This document shows positions 45,201-56,994 of a DNA stretch of 64,000 bases, piece by piece. The stretch lies in NCBI RefSeq assembly GCF_026212465.1, contig NC_080061.1, positions 19,758,173-19,822,172 on the forward strand, in the 5' to 3' direction. The notes below the pieces were generated by a model, which worked only from the letters and a program-made list of their open reading frames with translations, was not told the origin of the DNA and did not search any database. The DNA comes from Amaranthus tricolor (Eukaryota; Streptophyta; Magnoliopsida; Caryophyllales; Amaranthaceae). The translations under genes and the position numbers were made by a program. The number at the start of each line of letters is the position of its first letter. The stretch's first letter is position 1.

Positions 45201-48200
45201 TATGATTTAGATTTAGATTTTAAGTATTTGTTTAAGTGTATTATAAAATATTTAAAGCATCAAGAACCACCGTTTGCTTTCTTTACCATTGTCTTTGTTC
45301 TACTTTTTAATTCTTTTGTAACTCTAGACTAATGTCATCATCTTATCAGTTATCGTACTACTTTATGTGCTAATGTAGTGTTTAGCTTACTTTTATGTTA
45401 TTTTAATATTATTATATGAACTCCATGTTGTTTGACTTTTAAGTATTAAATGTCGTTTAAAATTATTTTTAGAGCTTTTTAACAAAATTGTGTGCCTCGC
45501 ATGCAAAAAGCCTAGCCCTTTGCCCTGTGCATTGCGCCTTGGAGAAAAGGACCTTTTGCGTTTTGGTGTGCTTCGTGCCTCTTAAAGCTAAGCTAATGTA
45601 CGGACAAGCATTGGGTGGGAGCTTGGGAGGGCTTGGTAAAATAGTTTATTGGTACTTTGATGTATTTTGGAAAAAATATGTTGATTACTAAGACCATCTT
45701 GCCTCCCGAATGAATTTTGGTTTTTGATTTGCTTCCCCATCTACTTGCATGTTAGCGGGGCATTTATTACATTTAATGTTTTACGCACTATAATAGTATG
45801 TGAATTTCTAATTGAATATTTTTTTATTGAGATAGGAACGAGAAGAGGCAAAGGACCTCTTTCCATCCGAGGAAGCGGAAAACACAATGAAAAAGTTATC
45901 CGTCAAGAAACCCACATTGGATGAGGTGGCTACTGTTGAGGATGTCCCTAAAGAAGATCATGCACCTAAAGCTATTGCACCTACACCAGAGCAAATTTTG
46001 GCTATTAAGGTATTTTCACTAAACCAAATAAGCGCGCACACCTTTCTCATATGTCTTTAATACATTTCTTTTGTTAACTATAATTTTGACCGTTATGAGA
46101 GATTTTTATTTCTCATTTATTTATTTTTCCCCTTTTCAATGGTGCCAAAAAATTTTAACTTTTTGGTGTCGAATTTAGTGTACTATGTAGTAAAATAAGT
46201 CATTAAATCATGTATTTGAAGCTATAAATGATATTTACTATTAAAGGTCAATTTTAAACAACATCTTTGCTATCACAAGGGTAAGATATCGTACGTTTGA
46301 CCCTAACAAACTTAACCTAGATGAGGCCAATTTAATGACATTGGGTTAATGAAATGTTATTTTATTTTTTTTGGTGATAATGTTATTTTATTTTTTTTTT
46401 GTGATAAAGTTGCTTTTTCAAACAATAATGAGTGAATTTGTTGTAAGACATCCTACACCCTAGAGGGACTTATAAGAACATGGGAGGAACAAAAAGTAGC
46501 GTTAAGAAAAAAGGTTGCTTTTCCACAATTTTGATTGCTTTTGAGGGATAAAGTATTACTTTTGGCTACTTGATTTAGAATTTGATAAGTGATATTTTTT
46601 ATTTTTTATTTTTTTTTTGGTTTTATCATATTTGCAAGGAATTACAAGGGATAGATTAAGGATAACAATCCTAGACAAATTGTGAGGTGAAAATGTGAGT
46701 AGAAGAGAGATGAAATGCAAGATTAAAACGTAAAAGATGTCACTAGGGAAAATATATATCGATCTTTTCAAATAGCGATCTCTGAGTTCAAATAGCACAT
46801 AACAGGTGTCAGGATGAACGATAGACTTTAAATCGAAAGTCAATAGGGAAAATATATCGATCTTTTTAAGTAATATAAACCAAATTAAATTATTAGACAC
46901 TAGACTCACTTCCAGTTAAATATGGGTTGGGTTGAATGGGCCTGGCCTATTTTAGCCCATTTCTTTTTTTTTTAAGCCTGACACGACTTGTATATGGCCA
47001 ATTACGAGTCTAACTATGAGTCGAAGATCTAGGGAGAAAATTGTTTCGATATGGAACCCTATCCATGTCACTAGTGGAAAAAAGCAAATTTTCTACATCT
47101 TTGCCATTATATGCTGCGGTTATAACCCCAAGTGCTTGTGCTAGTAGCAGATGGGATATATTTGCTGCTGCGGTTCAAAACTGCAACATATATATGCTAC
47201 AGTTCTTTGAGACCCGGAAGATATAGTTCTTTTTTTCATTTTATATAAATTAACCAATAAATAATTATTAATATATGGTTAATAATTATTACACTAATAA
47301 TCTTTCAATAATTCCCCGATCATCACCATTTCAATATTAAATAATATAATTTAAGTATATATTCGATTGTTTACATAATATTAAATATATAACATAAATA
47401 AAATATAAGAACGTGAAATACATACCATTTCAATATGTTCTACCCCAACTATCTTGACGGTTGACATGATATTGTGCATAAATTTTACCGTGTAGTAGAC
47501 GCAATCAATATTATTTGTTTGTTGAAAGCACCAATGTATAACATAAATATAATTTAAGAACGGAAATACATACAATTTCAATATGTTCTACCCCTACTTT
47601 CGTGACGGCTGATAAGATATCTTGCATAAATTTTACAGTGTAGTAGCCACAATTAATATTATTTGTTTGTTGAAAGCACTAATAGATCATAGAATAAATT
47701 AAATCACAAGATTTAGGTCCAAAATTCATTGAAAATACTTCAGTTAAGGCTGAAAAATGCAACTTGACACGTAATTTTATGTATATGCCTATTTTGAAAA
47801 TTTTAACCATTTAAAAAAAATTATGTACTGATTAGTGTTGTGTGCTAAGTTTCATACTAAACAAATCAACTTTGAACTACTTTAAGCAAGTTAGTGGCAT
47901 AAAAGCTTAAAAGGCTTTAAAGCGCTACTTGGCACGTAAGTTCAACCATATGCCTATTTTTTCAATTTTAACCATTTCAAAACAAAAATATATACTAACT
48001 AGTGTTGTGTGCCAAGTTTCATGCCAAACAAATCTAGTTTGAATTAGTTTAAGCAAGTTAGTGGCATAAAAGCTTAAAAAAAGCTTAAAAACGCAACTTG
48101 GCACATAGTTTCAAGCATATGGCTATTTTTTTCAAGTTTAACCATTTCAAAATACTAATATATACTAACTAGTGTTGTGCGCTTAGTTTCATGCCAAACA

Positions 48201-51200
48201 AATAAAGTTTGAACCTACTTTAAGCAAGTTCGTGTCATAAAAGTTTAAAAAGCCTTAAAAACGAACCTTGAGACTTAATTGTTACATATGCCTATTTTTT
48301 CAATTCTAATTATTTCAAAGCAGTAATATATACCAATTAGTGCTGTGTGCTAAGTTTCATGCCAAACAAATCAAGTTTAAACTAGTTTAAGTAAGTTGCA
48401 TAAAAGCTTAAAAAGCCTTAAAAATGCAACTTGGCACGTAATTTCAATCATATGTCTATTTTTTCAATCCTAACCATTTCAAAACAATAATATATACTAT
48501 TTAGTATTGTTTGCTCAGTTTCATGTCAAACAAATCAAGTTTGAACTACTTTAAGCAAGTTAGTGTTGTGTACTTCACTGATTTCTATTTCGGATATGTG
48601 GCTCTCGAACTGGATCCTATTTCGCCACACTTTCTTCATTGTGCTACATCCCATGGACAATTATAGGTATTATCAATGCATATAATAATATTAAATGTAA
48701 CTGTATATAACACTGTGAAAATGGTGAAATTTATAAAATTACATATTCAACAAGGGCTTTGGATCTTATGTTGCGAGGTGTGCTATGAGGTTTACGCAAA
48801 GAATCGAAGACGTAAATGGTATAAGTCATAAGACATATGACTAGGAGAACTAAGATTGTCGAATGAGTTCATTTTCAGGTTGTTTAGGACACAAGATTAG
48901 AAATGAGCGTAATGAACTTACGATTCATATACAACCAAAGAGGTAAATTATAGATAACTAAAGGTACCGGCCAAGTACTATATTGAGAACTAAGATTGCC
49001 GACTGTGTTCATTCCATCCGTAGACAATCCTAGCCTTAAATTACGATCTTCATTCCCAAATGTCTTATACAACCAATTAATAGTCTTCCACTCTGGAGAG
49101 AATCAGCTGGATGTATGAGCAAGCGACCTTTCTTCACCCTATCTGCATGCCACCTCAAATTCGACGCATCTTTCTTTATAGAAAATAAGCGCTTGAATCT
49201 AGGTATTATTAGAAGATCCCACAATATCTTATCCGGGGGACCCTTTAGCATTTCGAGCCCCTTTACGCTTGTAACGCGATAACCCACATCTCGGACACTC
49301 TTCTGAATTTTCATTTTCATTCCGATACAATACATAATCATTCGGACACGCATGAATCTTCAGGTACACTAAGCCGAAAGTACACATGAGCTTTTTGGCA
49401 TAATATGCTGACTTTGGAACTTCATTTCAATCAAGAAGCATCTCACCTAACGCTTCTAATAACATTGTAAAACTAATGTCACATCGATTGAATTTTGACT
49501 TCATGTTGAAAATTGTCACCACGGCTGTTGGTTTGGCGAACTTAGTACGTCCAGGATATAAAAGCTTTTGAGAAGCCACTGTCAACAAGTAAAACACGAG
49601 ACGTTTTTCTAACTCATCCTTGACCCCCTTCATCATCTCATCAACACGATCTACATCCTCATTGATATTCTCTTTATCTATCTCATACCTATTTTTAATC
49701 TCCCCCGTATGAGAAAACACCTTCTTCTTTGTGCTGCATCTTTAAAGAACCACAACATATGTTACGCGGCAGATGAGGTTTTTTCCGCAGTTCATATGAC
49801 AAAGACTTGGGCCAGACTGTTGATTGTACAAAGCTCACGCTTCATGACACCTAAAGGACTACTGGTACAATGATGCATTTTTGTAGCAAGGTAAATGATC
49901 CCATTTGAACTCACAAGCAAACACATTTCATTTCCTTTGCGACGAATGACTTTTAAGTGTGAGAGAGGGGTTTGTTGTAGTGTAGGTACAACCATCATAA
50001 AAAGCTATCCACAATACTCTACATTAGTCAATGCACTAGCAAACTACTCATTCATTCATACACAACACACTTATTCTTATCATTTTTGCGAGACCTTGAC
50101 AACCTCCTTGAGAGCGATATGTCATGTCCAAGTCATTCTTGGGGGTCATTGTGACTATTGAAGACATCGCAATCAATTTTTTAATTTTTTGTACTATTGA
50201 AGACATCACAATCAATTTTGTGTCAAGTTTTCTTCTCTTAGTGTTCAAGGGGGGCTAGAAATGCTTGAGTGGATGGGGTTCATAAATAATTTGAAGAAAG
50301 TGAGTTTGCACGAGTAGCTAGCACTAGGTGGATGCAAGGGGTAGATTTTTGGCTCATGCAACGAATTATAGCTCAAAATTGCACTAAGGCTTTGTATAGT
50401 TGTCTTTGTATTTGATGCTAGCAAACAATTGGAAACATTCCAATGTCCTATATCTAGATGTGATTCTAACATTAAATCCACAAGTTCAATCAAGTAGTAG
50501 TAATTTCTAGTTTGAGTGCTAGACAGGTCCATTGTTTTTCTTTTGCCCATTTTGATTGATATATGGATTTTATGTCTGCTGATATACATGCAAAATGATT
50601 ATAAATTGTACCCTTTCAATTTTGTATTAGTCAGCCACTTGATAGTTAATTTTTTTTGTTTCGATTAATATTTTCTAGATTTGTAATTTTAATGAAGTCT
50701 AGTAATGTATAGCTATAGATATGTTTAAAATATAGTAAAGAAGTAAAACATTGCCAGGATGTACATCATAAATCACAATATTATTGTTCACTTTCTTAAA
50801 TCAAGTATTTGTACCTGCTTCTTCAAATTGTGTGCTGACATGTTGGTGCCTTGTAATGACATGATATTTATGGTTCTTTACTTTTTATTGACTTTTGCTA
50901 GTTGCTACTATAAATAGCAAGTCTAGATGCAGTGATGAAGTGGCGATACTGTCCGTGTGACACTACCTAATCTCAGCAACAACTGTGGCATGCTAATTAT
51001 TTGCCTTTTCTTTGTGCAGGCTGCTATTGTCAATTCGCAAACTCTTGAAGAAGTTGCTAGGCTGGAAAAGGTTATTGTCATATTATAAAGATTTTTTTAG
51101 ATACTGGCATCAATGGCCAATTAGAAATAACCTATTTGTTATTACAAGGGTACGGTTGTGTACATCCAATCCCCACAAACCATGCTTAGGCGGGAGCCTC

Positions 51201-51463
51201 CTGGCTTCAAATGATCATTATTACAGCTGTTTGCTTTGCTGTACAATGACTTGTGGCGGCTAAACATTTTACGTTTTCAGGCACTGAAATCAGGCCAACT
51301 CCCTGCGGATTTGAAGATTTCCGACAATGAAGGGCTTAATACAAGTGAAGTTACCTCATCTGACAAGATAGTGACAGATGGCCAAAATGAGGTGAATGTG
51401 CGGCTGGAGGATGCTGAATCTGTGAAGCAGACTGAGGAGCATACAGAAATGGAACAAGATTAA
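42258..51463 (+). CDS. U2A': U2 small nuclear ribonucleoprotein A' (U2A'), seven exons
   Basis: Exons 42258-42339, 42489-42529, 42736-42865, 43162-43367, 45836-46009, 51020-51070 and 51281-51463 join in frame through GT...AG borders to give 288 residues. The protein starts MVRLTADLIWKSPHFFNA and has the leucine-rich repeats of U2A' (DQFDTIDLSDNEIVKLENFP, LVLTNNRMVNLAEID, LSLLDNNITKKPNYRLYVI), the LRR cap KSLRVLDFKKVK, and the C-terminal conserved TPEQILAIKAAIVNSQTLEE. U2A' pairs with U2B'' on stem-loop IV of U2 snRNA in the spliceosome. The tail (about 60 acidic residues after ARLEK) makes it some 35 residues longer than the roughly 250 usual for the family. Intron 4 is 2.5 kb and intron 5 is 5.0 kb, the latter holding a CACTA fragment. 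All exons are intact. Confidence 0.93.
43368..45835 (+). other. U2A' intron 4, repeat-rich
   Basis: Contains no gene. Two GC-rich patches with (GGA)TACGGG/CCGTAC words in opposite sense (43630-43750 and 44370-44450) bracket an A-rich block at 43855-44090 and may be a decayed inverted-repeat element. Two further patches with GGCGCACC and TGCCTCG words occur at 44900-45030 and 45490-45600. Confidence 0.4.
47381..47690 (-). pseudogene. Duplicated catalytic-Cys exon of the Ulp1-like protease
   Basis: Two related copies sit side by side. The copy at about 47570-47690 reads NNINCGYYTVKFMQDILS and the copy at 47400-47530 reads NNIDCVYYTVKFMHNIMS, each followed by VGVEHIE. Both keep the Cys and resemble GIDCGYYTLKYMDDF of the first element (about 3710). 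No link to a functional protease remains. Confidence 0.65.
47740..48570 (-). repeat. About 165-bp tandem repeat array in the second CACTA fragment
   Basis: Units with GCAACTTGGCAC, TTTCATGCCAAACAAATC and AAGCAAGTTAGTG recur near 47760, 47930, 48095, 48265 and 48425. They are reverse complements of the units at 2805-3690. As in the first element, the array lies between the Asp exon and the Cys exon. Confidence 0.85.
48580..48860 (-). pseudogene. Ulp1-like Asp exon and following exon, second copy
   Basis: Minus-strand reading gives VLLVICLMTYTIYVFDSLRK near 48790-48855 and, after an intron, a segment alignable with GSSSRATNSKWKTV of the first element (48590-48655). The His-Trp preceding LLVIC is missing: the frame abuts tnp2-like sequence (MNSFDNLSS) at about 48860, so a deletion joined transposase and protease parts. 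Confidence 0.6.
48884..49720 (-). pseudogene. CACTA tnp2 transposase remnant, second copy
   Basis: Three frame pieces match the first element in order: NINEDVDRVDEMMKGVKDEL (49427-49720), the segment ending FKRLFSIKKDASNLRWHADR (49036-49353), and FGNEDRNLRLGLSTDGMNTV (48884-49072). The downstream PGYKNKGEKACPIC block is absent. Frameshifts separate the pieces. Confidence 0.8.
49970..49982 (-). repeat. Isolated CACTA-like terminus
   Basis: On the minus strand CACTACAACAAACC starts at 49982, with GTCGCAAAGG 36 bp inside. This resembles the end of a different CACTA family from the one starting at 47069. No partner end was found, so it may be chance. Confidence 0.3.
49983..51019 (+). other. Remainder of U2A' intron 5
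   Basis: No supported element or gene between the CACTA fragment and the acceptor TTTGTGCAG at 51011-51019. Confidence 0.5.
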
Positions 51464-52859
51464 ATGGTACTATTTTTTGATTGTTACATTCAGTATCTCA
51501 CTACGAGGGTTCTGTTTTTTCCAGATCTTTACCCTATGGATTTATGTGCAACATCTTGGCTGTTGCAGTCTTGCAGCAGTCAAATGATCATTATTAAGAC
51601 CATTATGTACTTGTTTTCGAAGTAACGCTGCATTTTCTAAAATGAAATGTTCTTTGTTAGGGCCCAATATTAAGTATGTTTTCACCTGTATTTTGGCTGG
51701 TATTTTATATATAATGTTGACCTATCATGTGACTTGTGCACGTTTTCTGTTACCTAGTTGATATATTAGAGCTTTTTGGTTTTTGGAGAGATTATTGGTA
51801 TTGATCCTTTTGGTTGCCAGATTTGGACAAAATTAAGTGGTGGTGTGTAATTGGGTAGATATTGCACATTAATTTGTATTTAAATGGATGTTGTTAATAA
51901 TTGGGCAGATATTGCACATTAATTTGTACTCCTATTAAAATGGATGTTGTTAATGTAAAATATACATTCTCTATGCGCAATGTGATATGCTTTCCTATTT
52001 CTTGTTGTGCTGATACGTTTTTTTTTTGAAATTTTGTTGTTTGGGTACTTTAACTTGTCACAATTTGAGTTTACAATGTTATCTTCGTTACATTTTTGGC
52101 ATTAGCTCCTTGAGTTTGAGCAGTGTTTTTAAAGATAGGATGTGATGCAAATTATGTGAAAAGTCAAAGAAGACTCATTGAGATACGGGATTTGAAATAA
52201 GAAGCATGGTGTGAAATGAAAATTTTGAGCTGATTTTGCTGATGATGGATTTATTATACTCCCTACCGGTTGACGATTAAGTTAAAGAGTCTATGAAGAC
52301 GAGTCAGTGGGACGTGACATTGGTTAATTGTCTGGTTTCTGCACTCATAACGGGCATTCACTAAGTTGTGTTTTTTTTTTTGTATTTTGATTTTGATTTT
52401 GCAGCTCATACTTGTAAGTTGTAACCAACAGCAACAAGACTATGCAGCCAGATTTCCATCTTTGCTTTCACTTTCAGGATTCATCTTTGGTTTGAATTTT
52501 TGGAGGATTTCTCATCAATCATTCACATTTAGATAGTGCTGCAACACAACGGTCAAATTTGTAGACTTGATACTCCGCTAACCGTTAGTATTATGTCACC
52601 CTTGTAAATTTAAGTATTAAGATCCTCAATACAATTGTACCAAAGCTTTGGTTTTTTCTTTTTTAAAGTTCTTATTTTTAACTTTGATTAATGATTGATG
52701 AATGGAAATTAAGGAAATGAATGATTAGTTGGAGGAGATATACCAAGTCTCTGTCGCCCTTTTTGATCTAAACACGGCTACTTTTGGGCTTTTGAAACAT
52801 TTTTCTAGTTCGCAGCGGTCCAATTCCATTTGCACTAAATTTAAACACAAAAACTTGGA
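51464..52859 (+). other. 3' flank of U2A', probable untranslated region
   Basis: A stop at 51461 is followed by ATG|GTACTA and, 0.9 kb on, by TTTTGCAG|CTCATAC near 52404, which could be an intron in the 3' UTR. AATAAA-like signals are diffuse. A near-duplicate phrase, GGGCAGATATTGCACATTAA, occurs around 51855 and 51903. No other gene is seen. Confidence 0.4.
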
Positions 52860-52868
52860 TGAGATCGT

Positions 52869-53060
52869 GAAAATTTGAAAAAAGTAAGATAAATAAACAA
52901 CTTAATTCCAAAAATAAGGTTCGTGAAAACTTATTTTCCAAAATAAGCGGCCGTACATCCAAGCTTAGCCTCGGGTAAAATCGCTGTTAGTAACAGCGAA
53001 AGAGGATAAAAAAATAATAAAATAAAACCCCAAAGTCGCTGTTAGTAACAGCGACTTTGG
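52869..53060 (+). repeat. Left TIR of MULE C with two hairpins
   Basis: TCGCTGTTAGTAACAGCGA at 52981-52999 and 53036-53054. The inner one extends to a 16-bp stem with CCCAAAG/CTTTGGG outside the core. Confidence 0.85.
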
Positions 53061-53620
53061 GCCTTTATATTTTTTTTTTCCTTCTTCCTCATTCCAATAT
53101 ACGAGTTTATTTTCTTCAAAACCACTCACGACATTTGCTTCCTTCTTCCTCCATTAAAAGCACATTCAATCCTTCAACTAAAGTCATCAAATTTAAAATT
53201 TGTATCACTAATTAGTTTTGTAAGCTTCGTACATCGACTTAAGGTAATTTTTTTTTGTTTTGTTTCAATTTTAGAAAAATTAGGGTTTATTTTTAAATGT
53301 TGGTTTTGCTGAATTTTAATCAAATTTTACATTAATGTAGGCTCATAAACTTGCAATTTACTAAGTCTTGTTGATCTACAGCTTATTGAGGTACGTTTTT
53401 ATTATAAATTTTTTTATTTGGTGTTGATTTTAAAATGTATGTCATGTATAGTGGTCGTTTACACTTAAACTCTACGAATATGTCGAATGTAGTTGTTATT
53501 CGAATTTGATCTTCGTAATTAAAAGTTTGTTCGAGAATTTGTTGTTGAATTTAAAATGTATAGTGGTAATATATTTATGAACATGATGGTGATGTTGATT
53601 TTGTATGTGTTGTTGTAGAA

Positions 53621-55440
53621 ATGGATTCATTTCGTGTGACTGTTGTATGCTTTTGGAATGGTTCAATTCGATCAACTAGTAACAATGTTAAGTATGTTGG
53701 GGGAAGACGTAAATTGTTTGCAAGCAATTCATACATGGATTTGAATGAATTTAAACATTTTATATGCTCTAGGATTGGGATTGACACTACAAGAAGTACT
53801 ATCAATTTAAGTTTTAAGTACAATCTTAGTGGAGATTTGTTAGCTTTTCCACTTGAGGATGAGGAGGCTATAGATGCAATGTGGGTATATTCAAGGTCTA
53901 CCCCTAGTCCTTCTTTAGAGTTATATGTAGAAGAGGTACCCCTAGGGAATGAAGATATCAATGTTGTGGAAACTAATGCATTCATGAATATAACTTCTTC
54001 TGCTCCTTCTCATACGCCCTTCCCTACCCAAGAAACCCAAAATCCCTTAATGCCATCTTCCTCTTATCCTTCTAATGAACCCAATCAACTTCAATTTCAA
54101 GTCACAAATGATGATACTTTGAACTTAGAAGATACAAATGAGCCGTGGGATGATGTTAATAGTGAGAGTAATGAATTCGTAGAAGCTCCGTCTGAGGACG
54201 ATGTGGGTGTTGACGAGGAGGCTCTAGCTAATGACATGACCTTAGGAAACATTCCAACAATCGTTGCTCCTACACCCTATGCACTGGTTCCCCCTCTAGA
54301 TGAACACATTGAGGACAATTCTTGGAGGTCTTGGGATTGTGATACAACCTACACCGACGAAGGAGAGTTTCAAAAGGGTATGATGTTTGATAACAAAGAT
54401 GCGTTGTTGGACGCTGTTAGATTGTATCATATTCGTAGGAACGTTGAGTACCGAACTGAGACTTCAAATCAAATCGTGCTCACGTTGAAGTGTAAGAGAG
54501 GGTGTGGTTGGAGGCTTAGGGCTACGAAGAGCTCCTATTCACCATTATGGGAGATTGTTACGTATAAAGGGAAGCATGGGGGTTGTGTGCTAAGTACTGA
54601 AAATGTGTCAGTTGGACACATTCATTTGACATCTTCCGTGATTAACAATCTTATTAGAAGTTGTGTTGCTCAAGACCCATCAATTAAGGTCTTTGTCGTG
54701 CGTCAAATGGTAAAAGACCAATTTGGTGTCGAAGTGACCTATAAGAGGGCATGGTGTGCTAAACAGCAAGCCCTTCTCTCCATCTATGGTACATGGGAAG
54801 ATTCTTATCCTCTTCTTCCACGCTTCTTGAAGGCACTGCAACTTTCCAACGCGTGTTTTGGGCTTTCCAACCTAGTATTGAGGGATTCAAGTAATGCAAA
54901 CCCGTTATTGCCATTGACGGAACACATTTGTATGGTAAGTATTGCCATACGTTGTTGACTGCCATTGCCCAAGATGGGAACAAGGGAATCTTCCCGCTTG
55001 CCTTCACCTTGGTTGAAAAAGAATGCATAGCCGCGTGGTCTTGGTTTATGGCCTGTGTTCGGAAGCATGTGATGCATAGTCCAGGGTTATGCGTTATTTC
55101 CGATAGACATGCGGGCATTCTAGCAACCATGGAGGAGCCGGAATGGCAACCTCCGAATGCCCATCATAGGTTTTTCCTGCGCCATTTGTTAAGTAACTTC
55201 AACCGTCAAATGGGTAACGTGAAGTTGAAGATGTATGGAAGGACTGCAGAGCAAAGACAACCACATAAGGTCGTCGAGGGATTGAAGGCCATTGGTGTTG
55301 CTAATCGGGAAGCACTTTTTTGGATTGATGATGTTGGTGAAATGTGTAAAAGGTCATTATGTCACGATGGAGGGTATAGGTATGGTGTTACTAATACCAA
55401 CTTAGCCGAAGTATTCAATAACGTGATGAAGGGTGCGCCA
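53621..55440 (+). pseudogene. MULE C transposase, frameshifted
   Basis: ATG at 53621, just after a splice acceptor-like GTTGTAG, opens MDSFRVTVVCFWNGSIRS. The frame runs through the acidic linker and DNA-binding region (CKRGCGWRLRAT) to about 54840, where about 82 bp present in MULE B are missing, shifting the frame. A TAT-to-TAA change lies near 54895. The core resumes around 54900-54928 with GKYCHTLLTAIAQDGNKG and CVISDRHAG. It extends further than MULE B (GLKAIGVANREALFWIDDVG, NTNLAEVFNNVMKG) before fusing to the mobile-domain cargo near 55435. Confidence 0.88.
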
Positions 55441-56042
55441 TGTCGCTCGTTGGGAGCACAGGTTAGAGCTGCTGGCCCAGGGTGCGCCGATCCACGCTGC
55501 AGGCGCACCTACTACGGCGGATTACATGCCGTGGTTACTCTCCATCACTCGTCGATGGATGACACCACGAGGTATCATGGCAGCAGCCCAGTACGCTCTC
55601 GCAGCACCGACGATGACACACTTTGTAAGTGTTCTTCAACATTGATTATTATCCATAGAACTTACACGTTAAACATTTCATTAATACTTAAGTTTTACTG
55701 CAGGCACAGGGCATTGCATCAGTCATCAGCTCCTCCCAAGAGGAGCCCGTACGGGAGATTGCCCAAGGCATACTCCGAGGGACGCAGTTTCAAGACTTCA
55801 TTCCGGAAGTGACTGCGCCCGACACCAGTATGTACGAGTACGGTTCATCTCCTCATCATGCCGACGTTCATCTTGAGGAGGTTGACTTAACGTGCCCGGA
55901 CTACGGTGCCGGGTCCTCACAGGGTGCCACATCATCACACTATGTATCACCTCCCCTACCCGAGCGTCATGGGACTGCATCTTACTATCGTAGGAGGCGT
56001 CGTAAACCGTCACAATTAGACCGGGTACAGGAGGAGGATTAG
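55433..56042 (+). pseudogene. Plant mobile domain cargo of MULE C, strongly truncated
   Basis: The first exon (to about 55624) reads RHVARWEHRLELLAQGAP and SITRRWMTPRGIMAAAQYA and ends THF|GTAAGT. After an intron ending CTGCAG at about 55704, the tail reads AQGIASVISSSQEEPVREIA and ends RRRRRKPSQLDRVQEED at 56042. It lacks the VLRQFG part still present in MULE B. The intron and tail match MULE B closely. Confidence 0.7.
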
Positions 56043-56402
56043 CATTACAATAGTGTTTGTATATTTTGAAGATTAGTGACATTTTGTATATATTGAACAC
56101 TTGTACATATTCAGTATTTGTAACATATTGACTTTTGTGTATAATTTGTAATATATGTGTACATGTATATACTTTAATCGTATTATCAAACGTTAATTAT
56201 GAATGAAATGATGTTAAATACTCCGACTTTTCGGCGATGAATCGTTCCGCCAAGAATGCAGTATGAATTTAATCAAAAACAAACAAACATTCATATTCAA
56301 ATAGGGATGTTGCTATCGGACATTCAACACAATTTCAATCATGTTCAACAAACTCATATCAAATTACATACTTCATTCGATAAGTTAAACTAACGTCGCT
56401 AA

Positions 56403-56720
56403 CTAAGTGGGCTTCTTAAACTTTCTCATAATCCTTTCGGTCTCTTCTTTCCTATGCGCCATATCATCCATTTGTCTCTTTAGATTAAATACCTCATCTT
56501 TAAGCTCTTCTTTTTCCTTTTCAAGCCGTATTATTAGGTCTCTCTGCCACTTTGTACCCTCCGGAGCAATCCATCTAAAGTATGTGCATCCTAATCCGTC
56601 AACCAAGTAGAAAGGGCAAGCAACAAATTCACGCCCTGGATCGAAGTCGCTCCAATCTGTATTAATCTCAACTTCATAACCACAATCACAAAGCTCTTCA
56701 ATACAATGCTCCTTTGACAT
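56403..56720 (-). CDS. GRF zinc finger / coiled coil cargo protein of MULE C
   Basis: An intact 105-codon frame differing from the MULE B copy at about four residues. It retains all four expected zinc ligands: Cys11 and Cys13 (LCDCGYEV), Cys35 (GREFVAC) and Cys45 (GCTYFRW). The coiled coil covers residues 60-100. CTATTTATAG at 56889-56898 is its TATA box read on the minus strand, and an intron-like leader ends directly before the ATG (CTACATAATA on the plus strand). It converges with the mobile-domain gene. No membrane segment is seen. Confidence 0.78.
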   Translation of the reverse strand: MSKEHCIEELCDCGYEVEINTDWSDFDPGREFVACPFYLVDGLGCTYFRWIAPEGTKWQRDLIIRLEKEKEELKDEVFNLKRQMDDMAHRKEETERIMRKFKKPT

Positions 56721-56994
56721 CTACATAATACATATAATATAGCAACGTAAGTGAACTTTCAAATAAAATATTAACATTTAAAAATTATAAGTAAAACTAA
56801 CATAATACCTTATGTTACCTTTACAAATTGAATGAAGAGAACAACAATGATGTAGAATTGATACAATGAAGTATGGGAAATGATGGAGCTATTTATAGAA
56901 CATCATTACAACGGCTATTTTCAAGTTCCTAACGGCTAATTTTCTAATTAACAACGGCTAGTTTACTTCAAAAAAAAAAAATAAAATTTAAAAG

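Larger units (their letters stand above)
47069..49800 (-). mobile_element. CACTA/Ulp1 fragment inside U2A' intron 5, minus strand
   Basis: The left end CACTAGTGGAAAAAAGC at 47069 is a typical CACTA terminus, followed by TGCTGCGGTT subterminal words. Inward on the minus strand lie two Ulp1 Cys exons, the ~165-bp repeat array, the Ulp1 Asp exon, then the tnp2 transposase. Related subterminal words (CCGCAG, ACAACATATG) occur at 49750-49790, so the other end is near there, but no matching CACTA terminus or 3-bp duplication was found. It is the same family as 1-4045. Confidence 0.7.

Noticed and set aside
47069..49982. Complete CACTA element bounded by CACTAGTGG and the CACTACAAC end at 49982
   Set aside because: The two termini differ after CACTA and the flanking 3-bp sequences do not match, so they are not accepted as a pair.
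52981..53054. Rho-independent-type terminators at the MULE hairpins
   Set aside because: The stems are long and sometimes followed by T or A runs, but this is nuclear plant DNA and the hairpins sit symmetrically in TIRs.
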